Shown here piece after piece: positions 26,057 to 36,768 of a DNA stretch of 64,000 nucleotides (within the stretch, counting starts at the first letter, position 1; each line of letters opens with the position of its first letter). Both the position numbers and the translations under genes were made by a program. Origin of the DNA: Amanita rubescens (lineage: Eukaryota > Basidiomycota > Agaricomycetes > Agaricales > Amanitaceae); assembly GCA_015039365.1 (NCBI GenBank), contig WION01000033.1, positions 186,001-250,000 on the forward strand. Reading direction: 5' to 3'. Below the pieces are notes generated by a model, which did not search any database, was not told where the DNA came from, and was given only the letters and a program-made list of their open reading frames with translations.

Positions 26057-27578
26057 GATTGCGAGCACTTGAGACCGTGTTCGTCGTTGGAAGGAAGGTG
26101 AACAGGGACAACGACGACAAGGGGAGGTTCTTTGTACAGGGAGCAGCTAATATATGCAGTGTCGTGGGAAGAAGTGATCGGTTTCTTCGATCTGTTGATT
26201 CCGTCATAGCAGTCAGCCTCCGAAACCGTGGTACGCACACGAGCTTCCATACCTTCAGAATAATGTGGAAGTTCAAAACAGGTTTTTATGAGTCACATTC
26301 AGTGTGCGGTGCTGCGGTTCAATTGGTGTGACAATGATGGCTACAATAAACTATTATATTTATTATCAACACAGCTCCACAGGCACCGAGTCGAGGAAGA
26401 CCATGTTGTCACCATGTTCAATAACTATTGGCGTTGAGCTTGGGGTCGCATACGTGACGCAATGCCAGTATTTACAGAAACTTCCGTACTTGGTCATCTT
26501 GGATGGTACACTCGCCGCTGCTGCGAGCCCGGGCCGGCGCTCTCCCGTTGGCACAGCATAACGCGAAACGAACTCAAGGATATGCCAGGATTACTGCTAC
26601 ACCAAATGGATTCGCCTCAACTGCAGGCGCTTCCGTTAAATTTCAAAAGTAGCACCCTGTCGATCCTAAAGCTAATCGTCAACACCAATACTGTATTCTT
26701 CTCTTCTTTTGCTTGCCTCCATACAACTTCTTTCACCCTTTACACGCGATTAGCACTCACACTCAACCACATTGCTCCTATACGTCTCCAACGGTGACGA
26801 TTGTCCGAGCACTCAAGCAAAAGCAGATACATCTCCCCGCCTCGCGGTGCCGCCCTCCTACTTCATGACCCCATTATCGGACCAAAAAATGGAACCAGTA
26901 CAGTATCAGTGCATGACCGCATGCAACAGGAGCTCCCGCTGATTTCTTTTTCAAGTTACATGACGCACGTATGATGTCAGACATGGCTCGCAGCCATAAT
27001 TGCTTCTCCATTTTGGTCCAGCATCTCGGCTGATGTGACTCAACACGCATACATCTATCTCTTGTACTGGCACCTTCGATTTCAATCACCGGCAATTCTA
27101 ACAACCAACGAAACGCGCCATCCACTTCAGCCCACGTCTCTACATCTTGCTCAATTTCAAACGAAGCACCCCTCCTTCCAATTAAGCCTCCTCTTCTCTT
27201 TCACAGTAATACACCCTAAGCTGCCACCTGCTCAACCAACAACACTTCCTTGAACAACTTACTCTTCATACAGCTTCGTTCTCTATTCAAACGCCACCAC
27301 AGTATCTATCACCCAAGTCAAATCCACTTCCATATCGGGCGCCTAACGCTCGCCTTCTCGTCTTCTCGAGTTCTTAGCCACCCAAAATCGTGAAAGCACC
27401 CCACTGCATCTGCTTCCCGCGACGCAACACCTGCAGTACAATACAATACAATACACCGCGCTGAATTCCTCATTCCCACTTGCAGTGAGCGCACGCATAC
27501 AACCCAAACTGGAAGCGGATAAATTATTGGATCCGACTTTCAGTTTACGCATATAACCCAAACCGTATGTCTTGCGTA
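26057..27578. other. Intergenic
   Basis: Pyrimidine-rich DNA upstream of the kinase gene, probably its promoter and that of nothing else identifiable. A short ACAAT microsatellite occurs near 27437-27453. Confidence 0.35.
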
Positions 27579-27611
27579 TTACCATTGGGGTATGCGGCTA
27601 GCGCTTATTGG

Positions 27612-27969
27612 GTCATGTTCCACCCGACAGGGTGCAAATAAGACAGCAATAGGTACAGATCGATTGCAACATCCATACTGTTGCTCAAACCTTGGGGGCT
27701 GCCAAGGATGTGGCCACAATCGTTGTCGTTCCTGCATCTCGATATCACCGTTAATTTCCGTTTCAGTCGATGTCACCCACTGGATTATTTTTGAAATTTT
27801 TTGAAGGAACCTGCTTTTTTCAGGAGCTAGATTCAGAGCCTCAAATTTTTCCCGATGAGCCCATAATCTCGGAGACAGATGTCTACAGGACGATACAGCT
27901 CGTCCGTTCCCGAAGTGCTCAGAAATTGGAGTCATGTTCCGTACGACACGATGCAAATAAAACAGCAAT
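27612..27969. repeat. Decayed direct repeat, copies at 27612-27650 and 27931-27969
   Basis: A block starting GTCATGTTCC and containing TGCAAATAA is repeated 319 bp apart. A second pair (about 27800-27880 and 28040-28115), with 'GAGTTAGACTC' and 'CCCATAATC' type blocks, sits in the same order, so a unit of about 250-320 bp was tandemly duplicated and has decayed. Confidence 0.6.
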
Positions 27970-28345
27970 CAAATTAAGATCACAGCGCACAACAGATGGC
28001 TTTCATTCAAAGTTGTTGAAGGGTCCCGCGTCAAGCCAATTATCGCTTTAGTTTAAGGAGTTAGACTCAAAAAAAAAAAATTCCAGTGACCCCATAATCG
28101 GGGCCCCGAGTCAGTGAGGCCGCCTTACACCAAAGTATCAAGATCCCCATGAGAAAAAAAGGCTCCACTAACACAAGCACCCACATTCTGGCAAAGACCC
28201 CCTTCACATGCTCTCACAAGCGTTTTTGATGTCGTATTACCCTAAGAGGCCTAACGATTGTCTATATGTGCGACTGGAACTGATGCCGGGCCTCGTTCGG
28301 CCACCGTTCTTCGTTCCACCGCGACGCGCCAATGCGCGTGACCGG

Positions 28346-28347
<2 letters not shown>

Positions 28348-28380
<33 letters not shown>
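28348..28380 (-). other. Poly(A) tail of the LINE insertion
   Basis: An uninterrupted run of 33 T on the plus strand equals a poly(A) tail on the minus strand, the strand of the LINE reading frame 277 bp away. This marks the element's 3' end. Confidence 0.8.
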
Positions 28381-28656
28381 CTTCCTTCCTTGTTTAGGCC
28401 CCATGGCGCTCGTAGCGCATGGTAGGGCATGATCGTATGTAGAATACATCTTTGTAATATACCTGTGTTTCACTGTCTTCATCATCCGCTGAGGAATACG
28501 CCCCGTAGTTGGTGCGTAGTGTGGGATTGAAATGGTGTTTACGACGGAAGGTCGTGTGGTTAGATGGTAGAAGCGCACACTCACTGTGCATTGTTCATCG
28601 TTGCCTTGCCCCGTCTTTTATCACCCCGCTCCCGTTCTGCCTCGTCTCACCTCGCC

Positions 28657-30141
28657 TCACCTCCCACCACTTCGTCCCCATTCCCCGCCAGTGGTATCAC
28701 CCCGCCCTGCCTCACCCTCTCTGCCTTCCCCCTCGGTCCTTTCCCTCCCACTTTGCCTTGCCCCCCCGCTGCCTCTGTTGCTCGTTAGCCAACTGCGTAT
28801 GTCTCCTCTGTCATATGTGTTCCATTCTCCTTCTACCCTTCGAGCCCCGTCTCCCGTCGCGTGTTCCCTGTTGCTTTGGGCATTTCGTTCCCTTGGTGCT
28901 AAGCGCCTGTTCCCCTGCTGTTCGTGTGTCATGTATCCATTAAACAGGTTGTTTTGCGCTGGTTGTTTTTTATCTTGTTTTAACATCCACGGTATCCGTT
29001 TTGTTTTCTTGACAAAGGTGGTGATGTACGTCAAGTTGCTGTCATTTCCCAAGAGCTTTTTGAGGTCTGTCATGTCTCGCTTGACCTTTCGTCGGAGTTG
29101 GTTCCGTAGTTCATCGTAGGCTCTGCAGTGGCGTAGTACATGGTCTACTGTCTCGTTGTATTGTTTACATGACGGGCATAAAGGGGTTTTGCTTATGTTG
29201 ATGCGGTGGAGGTGTGCGTTTAGGCCAATGTGGCCTGTTTTAAGTTGCGTCCATAGGCTACTTGTGCGGCGGTCGACCTTTGCCAGTGCCTTCCTGTACT
29301 TTTTACCACCCTTGTCGCTGATGACATCCTTGAGTTTTTCCGCTTGGGGCGATATACGCCAAGCCTCCCGCGCCGCTTCTTTTACTTTCGCGTTAAAGTG
29401 TTGTTTCGCTGCTGATTTACTGGTTGGGAGGGGTTTCCTAAAAAGCTTCGGTAGCGCTGTCCTGATACTGCATGTGCCTGCGCTCGCCGCCTTTGCTGCC
29501 TCATCCGCCTCTTCATTTCCTTTTATTCCTGCATGGCCTGGCGACCACCTGATTTTCAACTTTACGTTGTCGTTCCTGTGCTTAAGTGCCTTGACTTGCT
29601 CATGGAAGTTGTCGAGAATGTACTTGCCTGGTCCCTGTTTGCTCTCTGTGGATGCGATTATGGCTGCCTGGTTATCAACATTAACTGTTACGGATTTCAC
29701 GCCTCGTTTGTTCTTGATCGAATAAACCCCCAGGGCCATTGCGGCACATTCCGCTTCGTAAACCGTGTGCTTTGCGGCTGGCCCTAAATGGAACTGTATG
29801 AGTGCGATGCGTTTGCCTTTTTTATAGATTACTGCGGCAGCGCCGACCCCGTCCTTCGTTAGGGATCCATCCGTGTACAGCTGGTATTCGGCGTTGTCCT
29901 TGCGACATTGTTCGATGGCGGCGTCTTTGTTGTCCGGGATGGCAGTTTTGATGTCTGGGTTCCACGCGCTGGGGTGGCGTATGGGTATTATCTTCTCCAT
30001 TGAGTCGGGCTTGATGGACCGGTCTTTGACAACCCCAATTCCATGGAAACCATTTTTAACTGTCAATCCACCATCATACCCATCACCTATCATGCCTACG
30101 GCCAGTGTAAACCGTCGGTTGTTCCCGAGTTCTAATCTCAC
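28657..30141 (-). CDS. LINE ORF2 C-terminal part: RNase H and zinc-knuckle end
   Basis: A 494-codon open frame without an upstream ATG (first codon GTG), so it is a remnant. Residues about 90-215 are an RNase H type I domain with all four acidic positions visible: YTDGSL, EAECAAMAL, VDNQAAI and the HAGIKGNEEADEAA motif, showing no decay. Near residue 345 a CPSC...H...C zinc-finger typical of LINE ORF2 ends follows. The tail after residue 400 is low-complexity Gly/Arg/Glu. The enzyme would remove the RNA strand during target-primed reverse transcription, but without a reverse transcriptase this copy is not autonomous. Confidence 0.85.
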   Translation of the reverse strand: MRLELGNNRRFTLAVGMIGDGYDGGLTVKNGFHGIGVVKDRSIKPDSMEKIIPIRHPSAWNPDIKTAIPDNKDAAIEQCRKDNAEYQLYTDGSLTKDGVGAAAVIYKKGKRIALIQFHLGPAAKHTVYEAECAAMALGVYSIKNKRGVKSVTVNVDNQAAIIASTESKQGPGKYILDNFHEQVKALKHRNDNVKLKIRWSPGHAGIKGNEEADEAAKAASAGTCSIRTALPKLFRKPLPTSKSAAKQHFNAKVKEAAREAWRISPQAEKLKDVISDKGGKKYRKALAKVDRRTSSLWTQLKTGHIGLNAHLHRINISKTPLCPSCKQYNETVDHVLRHCRAYDELRNQLRRKVKRDMTDLKKLLGNDSNLTYITTFVKKTKRIPWMLKQDKKQPAQNNLFNGYMTHEQQGNRRLAPRERNAQSNREHATGDGARRVEGEWNTYDRGDIRSWLTSNRGSGGARQSGRERTEGEGREGEAGRGDTTGGEWGRSGGR

Positions 30142-30150
30142 GAGAACAAT

Positions 30151-30569
30151 ATGAGCCCACTACATACTTAGAGGAGAATAGAGGACACACGAGGACACAC
30201 GACGCGATCTCAAATGAGTCTAAATCCTCTCGTATCCTTGGAAATATCAAAAATAAACGAGGAAATCTATCATTAGCGGAGCGGTGATGAAACGCCGGCG
30301 CACGGATTATCGCTTACCTTAAGGTAAACGATCCAACAAGTGATCCGTTCACTGCTTTCAGTCAAGTCAATGCAACCTAGGTGCTACATCAGACTTGCTC
30401 AGTCGTTTTATTTGCTCCCTGGAATTTCAAGGTAAAAAAATTCATCGAGACCCTTTTCTGACTCATTACATTTTGGAGATGGCGACAAGGACTTTCGAAC
30501 ACCGGTCTCTTCGGGATAATTATGATGGCTTAGCGACGCATAGACGCAGGATTATGAAGTTTCCAAACG
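30151..30569. other. Intergenic
   Basis: Short GAGGACACAC repeats near 30180-30200 abut the truncated LINE end. No gene seen. Confidence 0.4.
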
Positions 30570-30593
30570 TCGGGCATGGCGGTCAAAATCGTC

Positions 30594-30599
30594 TATAAG
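30594..30599 (+). promoter_or_regulatory. TATA-like element of the first secreted-protein gene
   Basis: TATAAG lies 70 bases upstream of the ATG at 30664, inside a block that is conserved upstream of the second secreted-protein gene. Confidence 0.5.
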
Positions 30600-30663
30600 A
30601 ATGGCTGGCCGAGTTTTTTTCCTCGGAAACAGTGCTGGTCACTTGTTATTCTTGACGTCAAAG

Positions 30664-31104
30664 ATGAACATTTTCCGCGCCGTTCTCGCCCTCCTCTGCA
30701 TCATCGCTCTCCAGGCTGTTATTGCCGCTCCCGTCGTTAATTGCGATACCTCTGACGGTATCTCTGATACTGACAGTGAGCTCAGCGACGCGGAAACCCT
30801 TGTCGACGAGGGCGATGCCCCTGACGACATTGGAGGATGCAAAGCAGAAACCATCGTCCAGAACCTTAAGAAAAATATTTCGCAATTCAATAAATGCCCC
30901 CACATCACGACAATGGACCACGCCAAGCTTGATGCTTTAATTATGGATTTACCTCCGAGTTCCTGGAAAGGTGCCCATGCAAGATGTTCGAACAAAAAAG
31001 GACTTAAAAACGCTGCACCTGACTCGGATGCGTATTGCCAATGCTTAGCGAAACAAATGTATGCCTGGTCCTCTGCTTGCAGTGGTAAACATTTTGGAAA
31101 CTGA
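30664..31104 (+). CDS. Small secreted Cys-containing protein 1
   Basis: Single exon, 146 residues from ATG 30664; an upstream in-frame ATG at 30601 would bury the signal peptide, so the later start is preferred. The N-terminus MNIFRAVLALLCIIALQAVIAAP is a classic signal peptide (core LALLCIIALQAVIA), with cleavage likely after AA-P. The mature part begins acidic (SDTDSELSDAETLVDEGDAP region) and carries about seven cysteines toward the C-terminus, as in effector-like small secreted proteins. No domain recognised. A second gene 1.7 kb downstream shares its promoter and leader. Secreted to the medium or cell wall; function unknown. Confidence 0.7.
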   Translation: MNIFRAVLALLCIIALQAVIAAPVVNCDTSDGISDTDSELSDAETLVDEGDAPDDIGGCKAETIVQNLKKNISQFNKCPHITTMDHAKLDALIMDLPPSSWKGAHARCSNKKGLKNAAPDSDAYCQCLAKQMYAWSSACSGKHFGN

Positions 31105-32250
31105 ACCTTCGTGCTATTTGGTCAGATCTAAGCAGCTACGATGCTCTTCTCCTCAGTGCGCAATTAATGAAATGCAGGCAAAAGCAGCTAGAAGGGCAGA
31201 AAAAAAAGTGAAAAGGAAGGCAAAAAAAGCGGCAGCAAAAGAACGCGAAAAAGCGGCTTCTTCTTCCCATAAGAAGTGATCGATTTCTATGCCGGTATTG
31301 GTACGTATTAATCTCATATTGTCTACCGTGGATTCAATGAATTCGAAGCAGAATTGCTCTCCGGTCATCATCGTCTAGTAGGGAAAATTGGTTTATGGTA
31401 GGAATGGACGACAATATCATGAAAAGAGGTTGTGTATATTCTATAGGTTTTTGTAATGCGAACCGGCGTTGGTCGGGAAATGAAGAGTAAATCTTTCTTG
31501 CCTTTCAAGGCGACTCCACGTATGGAAAACGGGGTAAGATCCACGATGGATTTATGAATGTTATCATCTATAGAGATACAAGTATAGAAAGAATAATCTG
31601 CGTGGTACTGGGCCATACATACGCATTGGAAAATGTCCCATAGTCATTCTAAGCGAAAGGCCAACTTTGAATTTTATGGGTTGGAATGGTTTGAGAGTTG
31701 GTGATAGCCCAACTCTTTCCGCGACGACATTTTTTTCTCGAGAGTCCTAAATCTAGCACTGAATGTGGATTCGCCAATTAGTTCTAACCTACGTCTATGA
31801 TCTATCGCGTGCGAGGTTACAGCGATGACAGCCAGGTCCCTTCAAGCGACGGCCTGATATTATTTTATTTTGCTTCGTAAAAACGGGCATTTATGTCCTC
31901 ATACGATGTTGGAATGGTGAATCTGAATCAACTCAATTGCGCGTAAGTAAAGGAATTGCTATAAGATGACCCGGGAATAAACCGATACCCTTTTCGACTC
32001 CGAATCAGGACGGGCACTGGCCAAATCCTGCGAGCTTGTGAATGTTTCGCCGTACTCCTCTATTCCCATCATCATGCTGCAGCACCTCAGGTCAAGTCGG
32101 TTGGGCTGTGCACAAGATTGTTATTTTTAAATTTTCGCTGGTGGGATTAATAATGTGTCCTTCCATAATAATTGAAACAGACGGAGGCCGAGTCACCCGT
32201 GTTATTCGTCAATCGGTAAAACGACAGCGTCTTCCAGACACCTACAAGCA
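31105..32250. other. Region between the paired secreted-protein genes
   Basis: Contains a Lys/Ala-rich short frame (31170-31279) that may be chance. No supported gene. Confidence 0.35.
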
Positions 32251-32351
32251 TCGGGCAGCATGGCCATCGGGTCGACGCATGTCGTCTATTAATCAACTCG
32301 TCGTAATTTTTTCTAGCAGCAGTGCTGGCCACTTCGTCTCACGCCATCAAA

Positions 32352-32675
32352 ATGAAGTTCTTCGTCCTGGTCATTGTCCTCGCCCATCTTGCCTTTGCCT
32401 CTCCTTTACATGCTTTCACTTTGCCTTGGCGCGAAAGGATCAGGTTAAAAATGCTTACTCGGAAATTCAATGCATTGCCCGTTGAAATCCGAGCGGAAAT
32501 CCGATCCGATTGCGGCACCCGGGGCGAGTGCCTTTTTGTCTTTGTTCACAGTGGCGCGGACGAGTGTCGTGAATTCATCTTGGGATGTGGAGAAAATAGG
32601 ATAATTGAAGAGTATAAGCGCTTGCCGTTATTAGAAAAGGCGAAGGGGTGGGTTCGGCAGAGTCCCAAATGGTGA
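32352..32675 (+). CDS. Small secreted protein 2
   Basis: Single exon of 107 residues from ATG 32352. MKFFVLVIVLAHLAFASP is a strong signal peptide. The mature part is basic (RERIRLKMLTRKF), with four cysteines in CGTRGEC and DECREFILGC groups. No domain recognised. The sequence from about 100 bp upstream through the signal peptide resembles that of the secreted gene at 30664, while the mature parts do not align by eye, which suggests an old tandem duplication with fast-evolving products. Its TATA-like TATTAAT lies at 32287. Confidence 0.65.
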   Translation: MKFFVLVIVLAHLAFASPLHAFTLPWRERIRLKMLTRKFNALPVEIRAEIRSDCGTRGECLFVFVHSGADECREFILGCGENRIIEEYKRLPLLEKAKGWVRQSPKW

Positions 32676-32732
32676 TCAAGTCTAACTTCGTAAGTATCTA
32701 TGATACTGTCTCTTTTGCGACGGTGACCCATT

Positions 32733-33164
32733 TCACTTGGAAGTCGTCGCCAAAAAGCGTTCAATCAAAATCTGCGACTCACGACATATCCACATCTGCG
32801 TGCCGAATTAGAAGGGCTTGTATATACAATCTTTCTTTTTGTTCACTCGACTAAGCCTGGAAGCCCTTGTCACTACCTGATTAGATTAGTGTATCATTGA
32901 ATCTTGTCTAAACTCCGCACTTTCATTCTCGTCAAACTCAACAACAGCGCCTAACGCCAAAATGGGCATATCTGCGGCAGCACATGTTTAAGAAGCAGGA
33001 GTATGATCAGGAGACGCATTGACGCATTGACGTTTTGGAGCGAGAAAGAGTTGGCTAGGCGTGAAAATTGGAGCAAGATCGTCGTGACAAGAACCCAGGT
33101 GACAAGCGACGGATGTCCAGCCCCTCGACTTTGAAAGCTCGGAGAAAGACCGGATTTGGACAAG
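32733..33164 (-). repeat. Interspersed repeat, inverted copy
   Basis: About 430 bp that match, in reverse orientation, 49634-50052 over nearly the whole length with small indels. The shared order includes the CTTGTCCAAATCCGGTC end, a TGCGTCAATGCGTCTCC block, TAATTCGGCACGCAGAT and the CGACTTCCAAGTGA end. No coding capacity or terminal inverted repeats seen. Confidence 0.85.
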
Positions 33165-33186
33165 AAGTTAATTGGCTACAAATTGA

Positions 33187-33993
33187 CTACTGTGTCGGCA
33201 AGCCCTCTTGAAATCTAGCTACTATGAAGCCATTTTGGGGTTGCTCCATCAAAAATTCACAGTTGGGGCATGGAGCCATAATGTCTTCGCTTACTTTCCC
33301 TGCCTCATCCTTGTAAGGGATTATGTCGAGCTCGGAGGCCTTATATAGGGAACTGGCTCTCGCAGTAAACCCTGTGGCACTCCTTCGAATTTCAACGGCT
33401 TCAGGTTGATCCTTGGCAAGCCTATATCCAATAGTTCAATTCATGAGTAGACCTTACAGTTCCTTGGAAGACGCTTACGAGAAAATAAATAACAATGGGT
33501 AAGTTTCTGCGCAGTGCCCAAAATCTTGAGCACGGCACACGGCCCGCTGCGCTGGGGCACCCTCGTCATCCCAAACCAGCATTCCCCCATTTTTCAGCAG
33601 ACGTTTCCTGAAATCTTTGGCGTCATGCTTCTGAATTTTTCCTGGCTTATCGAGGTTTGCGCCCAGTACGACACGCGTGACCAGCTCGTTATTGACCATC
33701 TGTTCGAACCACATCACCGACCATATATCTGACGCCTTGCTTAATACGTCTCTTGGGGGCTGTCCCTTGTGTTGCGAGGTTGTGGCATAGATTAGCTTTG
33801 TGCAGAAAACGTAACCAATCATCATCAGGGCATAATAGTAGTTTTCTGCAGTCGCCCCATTTGGCACATCTCCGACCACGGAGAAGATCCAGCCGACAAT
33901 ATCATACAATGTTCGCAGCTTGAATTCATTGCCTTGATAGCCGATGATGAGACTCGCGTCGCTCTGACCGGAGAAACAACCTATTTTTAGCAT
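33187..33993 (-). CDS. Deaminase-like protein (zinc-dependent deaminase fold candidate)
   Basis: Two exons, 33993-33479 and 33421-33187, join in phase across a 57-base intron and give at least 249 residues; exons further upstream (34000-34140) are possible. The zinc signature of nucleotide/nucleic-acid deaminases is visible: GHCAETYP (Cys-Ala-Glu, supplying one ligand and the proton-shuttle Glu) about 75 residues before APCPNCEFL (Pro-Cys-x-x-Cys). The N-terminal part is helical. Similar CAE..PCxxC proteins are widespread in fungi and belong to the broad deaminase superfamily; the substrate is unknown. The motif spacing is plausible for the fold. The repeat at 32733-33164 lies just 23 bp past the stop codon. 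Confidence 0.6.
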
Positions 33994-34489
33994 TCCAAGC
34001 AGTTACCGAATGCGGCGATCCCGCGCATCCCGCCTAGCGTCGTCCAAGTTCAGCTGTCCACGCACACCTCTTGTTTCGGTAAGGCTCGCTCTCAGACAAT
34101 GTCAGGATACAGGAGAAGGTTTGGATAGCCTCGTGCCGTGTTTCAGAAGTTTTCGGTCGATCACCTTCATTTTAGTCTACATTAGGCCATACATTTCTTA
34201 CTATATATACAACCCCCCTGTACTTAGGTACAAAAAGTGAATTATACCCCCGAGCCTCTCCTAATTGCGAGTGAGAGATCCCTCATACATTCATTCATCA
34301 CCACTTTGCCCTCGGGCACCCCACACTAGCGACTAGCGACGTTTCGACATCTCGACATCTTTCATTTGGCCTCGGTATCGCCTTCGACTACTACAGCCCA
34401 CCTAGGTTACAGGAGAGAGCATCAGGACTACTACTAGCAACCCTCGACATCTCGACATCTCCACGACTCCTCTCGACTTCAGTTTTAGG

Positions 34490-34921
34490 TCATTTTGGTG
34501 TTGGTTTTGTGCTCGGCACTTCGTACTCTGTCCATTCGCCCCCGCGCCGAACGTTCTCCCACGGCCCTTCCCCATTCAGACCGTAGGACGACGCATCACC
34601 GACTGTCAGACTTCCCAATTTATGGGTCTTGTCCTCGATATACCCAGGATTTCGATCGATTTTTTTGTAACTGACTAAATGTCAGCTCAGCATACTAGTG
34701 GCCTGTGCCGGATGTACTCACCGCTCGTGTATGGTCTCGATCATCGAGACAGCATTTTTCATGTAGTTTCGAGCGTCTTCCTGAACTCCATACACATCCT
34801 GATCATTGGCAAAATGCTTGAATAATGTTATAATCTGTGCTGACTGGTCAGCCTTTGAGCCCCACTGATTGTACTGAGACTTGCTTTGGCTGCATGCATA
34901 GACAAAGCCTCTTTCAAGCAA
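34490..34921 (-). CDS. Hypothetical gene, 3' exons only
   Basis: A helical exon (to 34722) joins in phase through a 51-base GTGAGT intron to a last exon 34670-34490 that ends in a polar, Gly-rich, Trp-containing tail. The frame at the 5' end has no ATG and is closed by a stop before 34935, so upstream exons are missing from the model; acceptor-like CAG sites lie within 34860-34895. No family recognised. Confidence 0.4.
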
Positions 34922-35510
34922 ATTTTTCCATTGAAAAAGTCACAGTAAACAACCATTTAGACTTTAGAGGAGAATAGCGAATGGGGTGTTGCCGTCCAGT
35001 GGGTGATGCGATTCGAGAATCGAATAGCATCTAGACCGTATACCACTGGCATGATGCAGACTTTCGGCGAAGCCGCGAATCCGATTCAAGAATGGCAACT
35101 CACATGCTCTTCTTCGGACCGAGTGCTGCTTCTCGCCTTGCCTTCGCTGTCGGTCCCTTCATTGTTAGCCCTAAACCGAACAACCTTCGCACAAATGGAC
35201 TTGCTGGAAACAAGCATACGGCCCACCGCCCAATAGCCGGCAACCCACATCAGGTTTTCGGCCGTTTCCGCTCGGGCTGCTTTCCAGAGTGCTCAGAGCG
35301 ACCAGAGCAGCCCGAGCACTCGCCGCTTTTTTAGGCGAGGTACAACCTCTCAGAGCGGACAAATTTGCTGAGAGTGCTTCCACCGCTCTCAGAGTGGTTT
35401 TTTAAGCCGTTCATAACTGCTCAATGCGGCACGAAAAAGCTGTTTATTACTGGTGGTAACGAATACAACGACGATGCGAGTGATGCATAACATAGTGGAC
35501 ACCGAGTCTG
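34922..35510. other. Intergenic with Leu/Ser-rich antisense frames
   Basis: GAGAGTGCTC/GAGCACTC-type inverted blocks cluster at 35285-35395, but no gene is supported. Confidence 0.35.
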
Positions 35511-35519
35511 AAAGCAATT

Positions 35520-35850
35520 CGATGACGAGCATAAAGCATGAGAAAACAGAGTGGTTTTTGAGATTGATGACTAGCGTAAAGCGCGCGAGAAAACAGAGTG
35601 AGTTTTTGAGATTGATGACTAGCGTAAAGCACGCGAGAAAACAGAGTGGTTTTTGAGATTGATGATTAGCGTAAAGCGCGCGAGAAAACAGAGTGAGTTT
35701 TTGAGATTGATGGCTAGCGTAAAGCACGCGAGAAAACAGAGTGGTTTTTGAGATTGATGACTAGCGTAAAGCGCACGAGAAAACAGAGTGGCTCTTAGGA
35801 GTGAATGATGACTAGTGTAAAGCGCGTGAGAGAACAGAATGGTTCTTGAA
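35520..35850. repeat. 47/48-bp minisatellite, six to seven units
   Basis: The AGATTGATGA block recurs at 35561, 35609, 35656, 35704 and 35751, alternating 48- and 47-bp spacing, with diverged units at each end. Each unit carries GCGTAAAGC..GAGAAAACAGAGTG. The minus strand reads as a 16-residue repeat, interrupted where the period is 47. Confidence 0.85.
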
Positions 35851-36036
35851 TCTTGAGAGCCATCCTCTTCGACGAGGGTGCTAGCTGCGCTCGTTGCACG
35901 GAATTGAGACTTGTATGCTTGGCTTGTCCTTGCCTTAATAACGATGTGTCGGTGGCGATGAGGTTTTCTCCCACAATGAACGTTATCGGCAGAGGTCGCA
36001 TTTGACGACCGGCTTATTAGTAGGTTCATTCGGACG

Positions 36037-36768
36037 CTATCGACTATCATTCGCGTCGTGTTCCATCATACCCCGAAACCTGAAGGACAGTAGGGTTGTA
36101 CGCTTAAAAGCATACGATTTCCCTCTATTCAACCCGAAGTGATGAAAGTGCTGAACACGAGGGAGCATCAGTCAGATATGTTCATTGATGCCAGCTTACC
36201 TTGCTATTGACACCGCCGTTCCACTCGGCCAATTGGAATCGCTTGATGTTGGGATCTGACCTGTCTCTGCGGTTCTGCATCAGCTCGCTCGAGAGGATTG
36301 GTGCGCTTTTCACCTTCACTCGTGTCGTGGTCTGGCCAAGTTTTGCATTTGCATTCTGAGGGTGCATATGTAATTCAGTGACGGCGGCTGGAGAGGTTTC
36401 GACCGAGTAACATAAGCCAAATGAAAATGGAACTGTAAGTATGACCGTGAGGGTTAAGAAGGGGTACAACTCACCACCGCTCGCTGAGCGAGTCCGGTCA
36501 CTTTCCTCGTTGGGTATGACATCGGACGGTTCATATATGCGGTGAAATATGGCATATAATCGGCTCTAGGAGGCGTTAAAGGATGTAGTGGGAAGAAAGA
36601 CAAAACTCATCTTCTCGTCGTTGTGTAAGAGTTGTAAGCCTACCAGAAACCATTTGATCAAGCATGGAGTCACTATATGTGCACCATTACTTACCCGTGA
36701 TCCTTTTGCATGAGAGGAAAGAGAGAAAGGTGGAGGAAGGAAAGGACGAAGTTCAGTGAGTGACGCAT
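36037..36768 (-). CDS. Hypothetical, possibly secreted protein
   Basis: A candidate start at 36768 gives a hydrophobic leader (MRHSLNFVLSFLHLSLFPL) followed by a GTAAGT intron (about 36692-36641). A middle exon ends near 36473 at GTGAGT; the intron to about 36432 ends in TTACAG, and the next exon runs to 36201. A final GTAAGC intron leads to a short basic exon with a stop at 36037. Later junctions hold phase, but the join between the leader exon and the middle exon is not resolved. No domain recognised. Confidence 0.35.

Larger units (their letters stand above)
28348..30150 (-). mobile_element. 5'-truncated non-LTR retrotransposon (LINE)
   Basis: The element runs from a poly(A) tail at 28348-28380 through a short 3' UTR to the RNase H end of ORF2 and stops near 30150, where the frame meets a stop. 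The endonuclease and reverse transcriptase regions are missing, as in the common 5' truncation of LINEs. I found no clear target-site duplication between the flank of the tail and the 5' end. Confidence 0.75.

Noticed and set aside
28550..28625. tRNA-like word (TGGTTAGATGG) near the LINE 3' end
   Set aside because: No cloverleaf could be formed and there is no convincing B box, so it is not called as a tRNA or SINE.
33475..34921. Joining the deaminase-like gene and the upstream 34490-34921 exons into one gene
   Set aside because: The upstream exons end in a stop at 34490 and no phase-consistent intron bypasses it.
35520..35850. Regularly spaced repeats resembling a CRISPR array
   Set aside because: Units are contiguous with no unique spacers, periods alternate 47/48, and the genome is eukaryotic.
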